Below are positions 1-5,579 of a stretch of 7,289 nucleotides of DNA, piece after piece; the stretch's first letter is position 1, and every line of letters starts with the position of its first letter. This DNA comes from Anaerolineales bacterium (GTDB taxonomy: Bacteria; Chloroflexota; Anaerolineae; Anaerolineales; DRMV01), in the NCBI GenBank assembly GCA_026991215.1, contig JALXBY010000088.1, forward strand, positions 1 to 7,289, given 5' to 3'. The position numbers and the translations under genes were made by a program. Under the pieces are notes generated by a model. The model did no database searches. It saw nothing but the letters and a program-made list of their open reading frames with translations, and was not told where the DNA came from.

Positions 1-403
1 ATAAGGGACACCCCCAGAAGCCATGGACGCATGGCCGGCCTCCACGGGCCGTGTTCCGCAGGGGATTTGGATTTTAGCGGATTTCCGTAAGTGAGGGAAG
101 GTGATTGCCCGAAGTATCAGGCGTTTTCATGGTCTGACATATGCTCACACCGAGGCGTGGAGAACACAGTGTATCCATTGGAAAAGTCAAAATTTCCCCC
201 GTGTTCTCTGTGCCTCCATGAGAAAGCACACGGCTTTTGCAAGCACCCAAAAAGGCCATCGCGGGGGACAAGAACGCCAAATATCCCTTACATGTGAATT
301 TGCTCTATCTCAACCCCGTTTTGCCGCGGAGTCATGGTATCTTTTTCTCAGCCCCGGCAACGGGTTTTGGCTTGGGCAGCAATCCCTTTGGGAGGCATGG
401 GGT
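1..403. other. Non-coding leader region, no gene supported
   Basis: About 400 nt with no recognisable coding sequence on either strand. The reading frames here are short, overlap one another and resemble no protein I know. The stretch is visibly poorer in G+C than the genes that follow. It contains the long inverted repeat at 144-222 and a small 4-bp hairpin with a GCAA loop (353-364) followed by four T's. I see no convincing -35/-10 pair for the gene at 404. I looked for the conserved core of a TPP riboswitch ahead of the ThiS-like gene and did not find it. The left edge could hold the last codons of an upstream gene: one plus-strand frame is open from base 1 to a TAA at 88-90. Nothing in it is recognisable. 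Confidence 0.6.
144..222. repeat. Long imperfect inverted repeat (RNA hairpin candidate)
   Basis: The left arm 152-167 (GAGGCGTGGAGAACAC) pairs with the right arm 201-216 (GTGTTCTCTGTGCCTC). Thirteen pairs are Watson-Crick. The other three are G-U wobbles if the plus strand is transcribed. Four more pairs (144-147 with 219-222) extend the stem past a small internal loop. The apical loop is about 33 nt (168-200) and A/T-rich. It lies about 180 nt before the ThiS-like start codon. It could be a structured leader RNA or one copy of a dispersed intergenic repeat. Its function is unknown. Confidence 0.55.
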
Positions 404-607
404 ATGATTCGCATCAACAACGGGAAGTTCGAAATCCCGTGGCGACCGGGGATGACCATCCGGGACCTGCTCCAGGAGATGCGCTTCACCTTCCCCCGTC
501 TGATCGTCTCGGTCAACGGCGAGGTCATCCCCGATGAGCAGTGGGATTCGTACGTCCTCAAGGATGGGGACGATGTTCGGGTCATCCACATGATGGCCGG
601 TGGATGA
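404..607 (+). CDS. thiS: ThiS/MoaD-family sulfur carrier protein
   Basis: A 67-residue ubiquitin-like sulfur carrier. Proteins of this family are adenylated and then thiocarboxylated on the C-terminal glycine, and donate sulfur to the thiazole of thiamine (ThiS) or to molybdopterin (MoaD). Seen here: the C-terminal Gly-Gly (residues 66-67, in MMAGG), the VNGEVIP block (37-43) and the DGD turn (54-56). The length and the NGEVIP...W...L.DGD...AGG pattern are closer to ThiS (about 66 aa) than to MoaD (about 80 aa). The frame stays open far upstream, but ATG 404 has GGGAGG at 390-395 with 8-nt spacing and gives the family-length product. No thiG, thiF, moaE or other partner is in the window, so the pathway is inferred from sequence alone. 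A strong hairpin follows the stop codon directly. Confidence 0.82.
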   Translation: MIRINNGKFEIPWRPGMTIRDLLQEMRFTFPRLIVSVNGEVIPDEQWDSYVLKDGDDVRVIHMMAGG

Positions 608-608
608 C

Positions 609-646
609 GGGGAGGCCCGGGCCCCCGCGGTCCGGGCCGCTTCCCC
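609..646 (+). terminator. Strong GC hairpin after thiS, terminator-like
   Basis: The hairpin begins two nucleotides past the thiS stop. GGGGAGGCCCGG (609-620) pairs with CCGGGCC (632-638) and TCCCC (642-646), giving 12 pairs with a 3-nt bulge on the right arm and an 11-nt loop. No U-tract follows, so it is not a classical intrinsic terminator. It may end transcription weakly, protect the 3' end of the thiS mRNA, or separate thiS from the tsaE operon. Confidence 0.45.
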
Positions 647-788
647 ACGATGTCACGTGTACGGGGCCCTCTGAATGGCGACCCCATCCTTGGGTGTGGG
701 CCTTTCGACCCGCCGGGGCCTCGTTGGAATACCCGAAACCCTTCTATGGCCAGAACCCCTGCAGGAACCCTCTTGCCTTGCGGGAACC

Positions 789-795
789 GGGGAGG
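789..795 (+). promoter_or_regulatory. Ribosome binding site fixing the tsaE GTG start
   Basis: GGGGAGG sits 6 nt before GTG 802. The tsaE frame stays open upstream to an ATG at 541 that overlaps thiS. This site and the match to family length decide for GTG 802. Confidence 0.75.
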
Positions 796-801
796 CGAGC
801 C

Positions 802-1296
802 GTGCCCATTCTTCGGCCCAATACGTTGGAGTTCGTTTCCCGTTCGGCTATGCAGACCCGGCGCATTGGAATGCGGCTGGGCGCGTGGCTGCAACCAGGC
901 GACGTGGTGGCCCTGGAAGGCGACCTGGGGAGCGGCAAGACCACCTTCATCCAGGGCCTGGTGCAGGGCTGGGGGTCCTCCGACCCGGTCACCAGTCCCA
1001 CCTTCATCCTGGTCAACATCTACCGACGCAGCGATGGCGCCCGGTTCTACCACCTGGATGCCTACCGCCTGGCCAACCCCTATGAACTCGACACGTGGGA
1101 CCTGGAAAGCATGTGGGAGGAAGGCCCCATGGCCGTGGAATGGGCCGACCGCATCCGGGACTGGCTCCCCAAGGACCGGCTGACCTTACACCTGCGCTGG
1201 CTGGCCGAGGAACAACGGGAAATGCGCTTCGAGGCCGGCGGCCCCCGCAGCGAGGTCCTGCTCCGCCGGCTGCGTCAAGCCCTTCTGGGAGGTTGA
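802..1296 (+). CDS. tsaE: tRNA t6A biosynthesis ATPase TsaE
   Basis: A 164-residue cytoplasmic P-loop ATPase. TsaE works with TsaB and TsaD to transfer threonylcarbamoyl from threonylcarbamoyl-AMP to A37 of ANN-decoding tRNAs; its ATPase activity resets the complex. Seen here: Walker A GDLGSGKT at residues 40-47, the family block SPTFILVNIY (65-74), HLDAYRL (84-90) and the VEWADRI block (112-118), all in the usual order. Length is typical (about 150-165). The start is GTG, chosen from the adjacent GGGGAGG. It is the first gene of a tight tsaE-tsaB-rimI cluster; tsaB starts 2 nt after its stop. The 194-nt gap from thiS may hold its own promoter, but the best candidate (TTGGAA 724-729, TATGGC 745-750, 15-nt spacer) is weak. 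Confidence 0.95.
   Translation: MPILRPNTLEFVSRSAMQTRRIGMRLGAWLQPGDVVALEGDLGSGKTTFIQGLVQGWGSSDPVTSPTFILVNIYRRSDGARFYHLDAYRLANPYELDTWDLESMWEEGPMAVEWADRIRDWLPKDRLTLHLRWLAEEQREMRFEAGGPRSEVLLRRLRQALLGG
1287..1292 (+). promoter_or_regulatory. Ribosome binding site fixing the tsaB GTG start
   Basis: GGGAGG lies within the last codons of tsaE, 6 nt before GTG 1299. The in-frame TTG at 1293 directly abuts the site with no spacing, so it is the less likely start. Ribosomes finishing tsaE would release right at this site. Confidence 0.7.
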
Positions 1297-1298
1297 CC

Positions 1299-1952
1299 GT
1301 GCTCCTGGCGCTGGATACGTCCACCGAACGGTTGGGCCTGGCCCTTTACGACGGCGTGCAGGTCATCAGCGAGGTGTATTGGAAGATGGGCCGGCACCAC
1401 ACCCGCACCCTGGCCCCCTGGATGCACGACATGCTCCAGGCGGCCGGTGTGAAAATGGACCAAATCCGGGCCGTGGCCGTGGCCGTCGGTCCGGGTTCGT
1501 TCACCGGCTTACGCGCGGGCATGGCCCTGGCCAAGGCCATGGCCCTGGCCCGACGGGTGCACCTGGTGGGCGTGTTTTCCCTGGACGTGGCCGCAGCCGG
1601 TGTGCCCCAAGCCGAAGGTCGGTTGCTGCTGGCCCTGTTGCCCATGGGCCGGGGCCGGTACGCGGCCGGATGGTACCGATGGCGGCGCACCCACTGGCAC
1701 GCGGAGGGCCCGCCCTTTTTGGTTTCCCCCAAAGAACTGCCAGAGAAAATCCTGGAGCCGACCTTAGTTACCGGGGAGTTCGACGGCCAGGTGGTGGAGA
1801 CCCTGCGAGGCCACCCCAAGGCCGAGTTGGTGCCGCCGCCCCTGCGGGTGCGCCGACCGGCCTGGCTCGCCCACATCGCGTGGGAGCGCTGGCAGAAGGG
1901 CCTGGTGGACGACCCGGTGACCCTGGTCCCCTACTACCTCAAAAGCCCATGA
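1299..1952 (+). CDS. tsaB: tRNA t6A biosynthesis protein TsaB
   Basis: A 217-residue protein with the ASKHA (actin-like) fold. TsaB dimerises with TsaD and is the scaffold of the bacterial t6A-forming complex; it is itself catalytically silent. Seen here: the N-terminal LALDTSTERLGLAL strand-turn (residues 3-16), the HHTRTLAPWM helix (33-42), the family signature GPGSFTGLRAG (64-74), and the typical C-terminal end PVTLVPYYLKSP (206-217). Length is close to the usual 220-240. It starts with GTG two nucleotides after tsaE, and its stop overlaps the rimI start as ATGA (1949-1952), so the three genes are probably translated together. Its partner tsaD is not in this window. Confidence 0.95.
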   Translation: MLLALDTSTERLGLALYDGVQVISEVYWKMGRHHTRTLAPWMHDMLQAAGVKMDQIRAVAVAVGPGSFTGLRAGMALAKAMALARRVHLVGVFSLDVAAAGVPQAEGRLLLALLPMGRGRYAAGWYRWRRTHWHAEGPPFLVSPKELPEKILEPTLVTGEFDGQVVETLRGHPKAELVPPPLRVRRPAWLAHIAWERWQKGLVDDPVTLVPYYLKSP

Positions 1953-2434
1953 CCACCACCCGCCGCACCCCGCGGTTTCGCATCCGGCGTATGCAGGAGG
2001 CCGACCTGCTGCCCATGGCCGGGCTGTTGCAACGGCTCCCTCCAGCCGACCGCTGGCCCCTGCGCCACATGGCCGCGGAGTTGCACCGGCCCCTGGGCTG
2101 GGCCTGGGTACTGGACGTGTGGGAAGCAGGCCGCTGGCGTCTGGCCGGGTATCTCATCCTGTGGGAACAGGGGGAACTGCTGCACATCGCGAACATCGCG
2201 GTTGACCCCGCGCACCAGGGCCAGGGCCATGGCCGGCGGTTGATGCGGGTGGCCAAAGCCGTGGCCCGCCGGCGGGGGATGAAGGGCCTTTCCCTGGAGG
2301 TCCGGGTGAGCAACCTGCGGGCGCTGCGCTGGTACCTGCGCCTGGGCTTTCAAATCCGCCGACGCATCCGCAACCTTTACCAGACGCCCCAAGGCTGGGA
2401 AGACGGGCTGTACATGGTCCTGGAGCACGTTTGA
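1949..2434 (+). CDS. rimI: RimI-type GNAT N-acetyltransferase
   Basis: A 161-residue GNAT-fold acetyltransferase. RimI proteins acetylate protein N-termini, classically that of ribosomal protein S18, using acetyl-CoA. Seen here: the strand and acetyl-CoA loop HIANIAVDPAHQ (79-90) followed by GQGHGRRLM (91-99), matching the Q/R-x-x-G-x-G/A pyrophosphate-binding motif, then LEVRVSNLRALRWYLRLGF (116-134), the usual RimI C-terminal block with its N...A..WY...GF pattern. The ATG overlaps the tsaB stop by 4 nt and has no clear ribosome site of its own, so translation is probably coupled to tsaB. The tsaE-tsaB-rimI order is conserved in many bacteria, which supports RimI over an unrelated GNAT. The true substrate here is not proven. 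Confidence 0.9.
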   Translation: MTTTRRTPRFRIRRMQEADLLPMAGLLQRLPPADRWPLRHMAAELHRPLGWAWVLDVWEAGRWRLAGYLILWEQGELLHIANIAVDPAHQGQGHGRRLMRVAKAVARRRGMKGLSLEVRVSNLRALRWYLRLGFQIRRRIRNLYQTPQGWEDGLYMVLEHV

Positions 2435-2460
2435 AGGCCCTTGCCCAGCCCCGCACGGGA

Positions 2461-2465
2461 GGAGG
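2461..2465 (+). promoter_or_regulatory. Ribosome binding site fixing the glycosylase start
   Basis: GGAGG within a longer purine run (2457-2467), 7 nt before ATG 2473. An in-frame TTG at 2431 overlaps the rimI stop but has no such site, so ATG 2473 is preferred. Confidence 0.7.
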
Positions 2466-2472
2466 AACCCCC

Positions 2473-3039
2473 ATGGCGACGTTCAACACCCTGGACGAGG
2501 TCGCCCAGGCCGTACGGCAATGCACCCGATGCCCGTTGCACGCGCACCGAACCCACGCCGTGCCGGGGGAAGGACCGGACCGGGCGCGGGTCATGCTCAT
2601 CGGCGAGGCCCCGGGCTATTACGAGGACCGCTCCGGACGGCCTTTCGTGGGCGCGGCCGGTCGGTTCCTCAACCATCTGCTGGAACTGGCCGGCCTTCCC
2701 CGGGACCAGGTCTTCATCACGAACATCGTCAAGTGCCGGCCGCCCCGCAATCGCGACCCCAAGCCCGAAGAAATCAAGGCCTGCCAGGTCTACCTGCAGG
2801 CCCAGTTGTGCCTCATCGACCCGCCGGTCATCGTTACCCTGGGGCGGTTCGCCATGGGGTACTTCCTGCCGGAAGCCCGCATCAGTTGGGTACACGGCAA
2901 GCCCTACCGGGTGCAGCACCGCTGGGTCGTGCCCATGTATCACCCGGCCGCGGGCCTGTACCGGGAGGCCCTGCGCCCTGTGTTAGAAGAAGACTTCCGC
3001 AACCTGGGCCGCTGGCTGGCGGAAATGTTCAGGAGTTGA
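2473..3039 (+). CDS. Type-4 (Fe-S) uracil-DNA glycosylase
   Basis: A 188-residue family-4 uracil-DNA glycosylase, which excises uracil arising from cytosine deamination or dUTP incorporation and so starts base-excision repair. Seen here: four cysteines placed as the [4Fe-4S] ligands (C17 and C20 in QCTRC, C88 in KCRPP, C104 in KACQ), motif GEAPG (44-48) with E51-D52, GRPFVGAAG (55-63), the NIVKCRPPRNRDP block (84-96), and the C-terminal HPAA motif (157-160). Length is normal for the family (about 190-210). It begins 38 nt after rimI and may be the last gene of the tsaE operon. The stop is followed at once by the inverted heptamer array. The family was first described in thermophiles but is also found in mesophiles, so it is only a weak hint of lifestyle. 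Confidence 0.93.
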   Translation: MATFNTLDEVAQAVRQCTRCPLHAHRTHAVPGEGPDRARVMLIGEAPGYYEDRSGRPFVGAAGRFLNHLLELAGLPRDQVFITNIVKCRPPRNRDPKPEEIKACQVYLQAQLCLIDPPVIVTLGRFAMGYFLPEARISWVHGKPYRVQHRWVVPMYHPAAGLYREALRPVLEEDFRNLGRWLAEMFRS

Positions 3040-3041
3040 GG

Positions 3042-3193
3042 GTCGATCGTCGGTGGTTGGTGGTCGTTGGTCGGTGGTCGGTCGTCGTTCGTTGTTGGTC
3101 GGTGCTCGTTCGGGTAGGGGATGCCCACCGCGCACTGCCAACATCCGACCGCCGACTGCCGACCGCAGACTGCTCACTACCCACTGCTGACCA
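3042..3193. repeat. Inverted array of 7-bp tandem repeats at convergent gene ends
   Basis: This array fills almost the whole gap between the convergent glycosylase and peptidase genes. The left arm (3042-3111) is ten heptamers in exact 7-nt register, consensus GTCGGTG with variants such as GTTGGTG, GTCGTTG and GTCGATC. The right arm (3131-3193) is nine heptamers of consensus CCGACTG, the same family on the other strand. The 19-nt centre folds as GGT-A-GGG / CCC-ACC around loop GATG (3113-3129). The arms can pair: GTCGGTGGTCGG (3070-3081) is complementary to CCGACCGCCGAC (3145-3156) with one G-U. It may form a long hairpin or cruciform and could act as a two-way transcript end. No T-tract follows either side. 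Confidence 0.85.
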
Positions 3194-3206
3194 CACATCG
3201 CCCTCC

Positions 3207-3890
3207 CTACCGACATATCGGTCGTCGCCAGGTCACCCATCCGTTGAGGGGCAGGCCGAAGTAGGGGGAAGGGTCCAGGGTGTTCCATATCCGGGCTTCG
3301 TTGGCCGGGCGCCCGTGGACGTCCCGCACCAGGGAAAGGTGCAGGTGCACGCCTACGGGTCGGCCCGGCGTGCCGGAGTAGTTCCCCTGGTAACCCAAGA
3401 GGGTCCCGGCTTCTACCCACACGCCCTGGGTGCCCGGCGGGAAGGCCTCCACGATGAAGGAGCGGCCCTGGGCGTCGGCCATGTGGGTGTAGTAACTCCA
3501 CAGGAAGCGGCCGGGCCGCAGGGGGTCTTCGTGCCGGATGGCGACGGTAGCCCGCCAGTGGGGGAAGCGGTAGAGCCAGCCGGGGTACACCGCGTACACC
3601 GGTTCTTCCCCCGGTGGCCGGCCGGAGAAAATGTCCACACCCGTGTGCCAGTGGAAGAGCGCCCAGGCATCATGCCGGAGGAAGCCGGGATAGCCCGTGG
3701 TGGGCCAGTGGAAGGGCGCGCCATGGCATTGGCTCCCGGCTTGGATGCGCCAGTGGGCATAGCGCATCGGCGCGTTGAGGAAGCGCCGCAGGCGCAGTAC
3801 CCGGACCCCGGTCAGCAACCACTGGTAGGTACGCAACCCCAACAACCCCAGCGCCATCAGGCCCAGGGGGTAGAACCAGCGCAGGCGCAT
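3207..3890 (-). CDS. Membrane-anchored M23-family metallopeptidase
   Basis: A 227-residue LytM/M23-type zinc peptidase, probably cutting peptide cross-links in peptidoglycan outside the membrane. Seen here: a short basic N-terminus and a hydrophobic segment at about residues 6-27 (signal anchor), then the catalytic domain with HxxxD (H82-T-G-V-D86), the THMAD histidine (H136, where the family has YxHL), and HxH at H182-L-H184. These are the zinc ligands and catalytic histidine expected for an active enzyme. G168 and the GRPVGVHLHL block (177-185) also fit. The frame is open further upstream inside murJ, but ATG 3890 has GAGG 7 nt upstream and begins at the anchor. It lies 4 nt after murJ on the same strand. 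The exact cleavage bond is not readable from sequence. Confidence 0.9.
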   Translation of the reverse strand: MRLRWFYPLGLMALGLLGLRTYQWLLTGVRVLRLRRFLNAPMRYAHWRIQAGSQCHGAPFHWPTTGYPGFLRHDAWALFHWHTGVDIFSGRPPGEEPVYAVYPGWLYRFPHWRATVAIRHEDPLRPGRFLWSYYTHMADAQGRSFIVEAFPPGTQGVWVEAGTLLGYQGNYSGTPGRPVGVHLHLSLVRDVHGRPANEARIWNTLDPSPYFGLPLNGWVTWRRPICR

Positions 3891-3894
3891 TGGG

Positions 3895-3901
3895 TCACCT
3901 C
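3895..3901 (-). promoter_or_regulatory. Ribosome binding site of the M23 gene, overlapping the murJ stop
   Basis: On the minus strand this reads GAGGTGA; its last three bases are the murJ stop codon. GAGG is 7 nt from ATG 3890. It fixes the peptidase start and implies that termination of murJ brings ribosomes to the peptidase start. Confidence 0.7.
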
Positions 3902-5520
3902 GATTTCGGGCCGTGCCGTTCGACCAACCATCGCCAGCCCCGCTGGAAGAGGCCCTGCACTTCCGGCACTCCAAGCAGGCCGAGGAGCAAAAAATACACA
4001 AGGGCGGCCAGCACAACTGTGCCGCCCAACGCGGCCGCGGGGAAAACGCGGGCGGCAAGGCCTTTCCACAACCAGGGTAACCCCAGGGCCATGCCCAGGG
4101 TGGCCGCACCGCTTTGTATCCACGTCTGGCCCCAGGCCTGCCATCCCCACTGGCCCAGGCGTCGGGAAAGCAAGAGGAGCAGGCCCGCCATCTCCAAGGT
4201 GGTAGCCACGGTATTGGCCAGGGCCAGGCCACCGTGGGGCATCCATCCCCAGTGGGCAAAGGCCCGACTGAGGACCAGGCTCAGGAGCACGTTCAGGCCC
4301 ATGGCCCCTGCGCCTATGGCTACGGGTGTGCGGGTATCCTGGAACGCGTAGAAGCCCCGGACCAGAACCTCGACCAGGGAATGGGCCGGCAGGCCCAGGC
4401 CGTACCACAGCAAGGCCCAGGCTACAAGTTGCGTGGAATGGGCATCGAACTGGCCCCGCTGGAACAGCACCTGCACGATGGGCACCCGCAGCAGCACCAG
4501 CCCAACAGTCGCCGGCAGCGCCAGCAGGACCATCCAGCGCAGGGCATCCCGAAAGGCCCGGTGCAGCGCGGGCAGGTCCCGGCGGGCCACATGTTCGGAG
4601 AAGGTGGGCAGGGCCACAATCGCGATAGCCTGGGCCAGCACCACCTGAGGCATGGTCATGACCCGCCAGGCCATATCCAGCCCGGTCAGGCTGCCTTCGG
4701 GCATCCCGGAGGCCAGCACCACGTTAATCCAGAAATTGAGTTGCACCACGGCCACGCCCAGCCAGCGGGGGCCTATCAGGCGCAGGATGCGGCGCAGTTC
4801 GGGCATACGCCAGCCCAACGTCCAGGCCCAGGCTTTGCGGGGCAGGCGCAACAGTTGGGGGAATTGCACCCACCAGTGCCCCAGCGCACCCAGCACCGCG
4901 CCCCAGGCCAGGCCGAAAATCCCCCAGCGGGGGGCCAGCACGACCACGCCAAAAATCATGCCCAGCCAGTACATGGTGGGGGCCAGGGCGGGCAACAGGA
5001 ACCGTTTGTGGGCATGGAGCACGGCCATGGTCAGGCCGCTCAGCCCAAAGACCAGGGGCGTAAGCATAAGGACCCGCAGGAGTTGCACGGTCAACCCCTG
5101 CTGGGCTGGGGCAAACCCCGGCGCCAGGAGATGGGCCACGATCCAGGGCGCACTCCAGGTCACCAGCAGGCCGGTCAGGGTCAGAATCAAAACCAGGTTC
5201 AGGGCCAGGGCCGAAGCCAGCCGCCAGGCCCGTTCGTGGCGGCCCTGGGTGAGGAGTTCGGTAAACACCGGGATGAACGCGGACCCCAGCGCGCCCCCGG
5301 CCACCAGGTTGAAGAGCATATCGGGCACCCGGTTCGCGGCGTTGAAGGCATCCATGGGCGCGGTGGTGCCAAAGGCCTGGGAAACCAGAATCTGACGCAC
5401 CAGGCCAACCACGTTGCTCAAGGCAAACGCGGCCATGACCCACAGCGCAGGCCGCGCCCAGCGCGCGAGCAGGGGCTTGGAGCCAGGTTGTTTCCGGGGA
5501 GTAGTGGGGGATGGGGACAT
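3895..5520 (-). CDS. murJ: Lipid II flippase MurJ (MOP superfamily)
   Basis: A 541-residue polytopic membrane protein that moves lipid II across the cytoplasmic membrane for peptidoglycan synthesis. Seen here: many hydrophobic segments along the whole length, consistent with the 14-helix MOP fold, and family blocks LSNVVGLVRQ (34-43), MDAFNAANRVPD (56-67), GGALGSAFIPVF (75-86), AWRVMTMP (284-291), LFQRGQFDAHST (352-363) and GFYAFQDTRTP (389-399). By eye against E. coli MurJ, R24 and R270 correspond to R42 and R286, and D39 to D57, while R18 appears as N36 and E273 as T289. ATG 5520 has no purine-rich ribosome site; a heptamer repeat lies where one would be. It is 42 nt after sat, in the same frame, and 4 nt before the M23 gene. 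Confidence 0.92.
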   Translation of the reverse strand: MSPSPTTPRKQPGSKPLLARWARPALWVMAAFALSNVVGLVRQILVSQAFGTTAPMDAFNAANRVPDMLFNLVAGGALGSAFIPVFTELLTQGRHERAWRLASALALNLVLILTLTGLLVTWSAPWIVAHLLAPGFAPAQQGLTVQLLRVLMLTPLVFGLSGLTMAVLHAHKRFLLPALAPTMYWLGMIFGVVVLAPRWGIFGLAWGAVLGALGHWWVQFPQLLRLPRKAWAWTLGWRMPELRRILRLIGPRWLGVAVVQLNFWINVVLASGMPEGSLTGLDMAWRVMTMPQVVLAQAIAIVALPTFSEHVARRDLPALHRAFRDALRWMVLLALPATVGLVLLRVPIVQVLFQRGQFDAHSTQLVAWALLWYGLGLPAHSLVEVLVRGFYAFQDTRTPVAIGAGAMGLNVLLSLVLSRAFAHWGWMPHGGLALANTVATTLEMAGLLLLLSRRLGQWGWQAWGQTWIQSGAATLGMALGLPWLWKGLAARVFPAAALGGTVVLAALVYFLLLGLLGVPEVQGLFQRGWRWLVERHGPKSR

Positions 5521-5530
5521 GGGATAGTGC

Positions 5531-5579
5531 GCGGTCGGCAGTCCGCGGTCCGCAGTCCGCGGTCAGCGGTCGGCAGGTC
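5531..5579. repeat. Second heptamer tandem array, across the sat 3' end
   Basis: Seven units in 7-nt register on the plus strand: GCGGTCG, GCAGTCC, GCGGTCC, GCAGTCC, GCGGTCA, GCGGTCG, and a degenerate GCAGGTC. It is the same family as the array at 3042-3193: GCGGTCGGCAGTC (5531-5543) is the exact reverse complement of 3154-3166. The array covers most of the 42-nt gap between sat and murJ and the last codons of sat, including its stop codon (5563-5565). Confidence 0.85.

Noticed and set aside
91..297. Small plus-strand frame of 68 codons in the leader
   Set aside because: No ribosome site, no recognisable motif, and it runs through the inverted repeat.
230..403. TPP riboswitch or a promoter ahead of the ThiS-like gene
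   Set aside because: The conserved TPP core sequences are absent, and possible -35/-10 pairs such as TTGCCG (321) with TATCTT (338) have only an 11-nt spacer.
541..801. Upstream extension of tsaE to ATG 541
   Set aside because: It overlaps thiS and the hairpin and resembles nothing in TsaE. GTG 802 has a strong ribosome site and yields family length.
1293..1295. TTG as the tsaB start
   Set aside because: It touches the GGAGG with no spacing, whereas GTG 1299 is at the normal distance and begins at the conserved first strand.
3042..3193. CRISPR array
   Set aside because: Units are 7 bp in tandem with no unique spacers, and arms are on opposite strands.
2520..4205. A 561-codon open plus-strand frame across the glycosylase and peptidase genes
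   Set aside because: It is a shadow frame caused by high G+C. It covers the heptamer array and the opposite-strand M23 gene, has low-complexity composition and no family motif.
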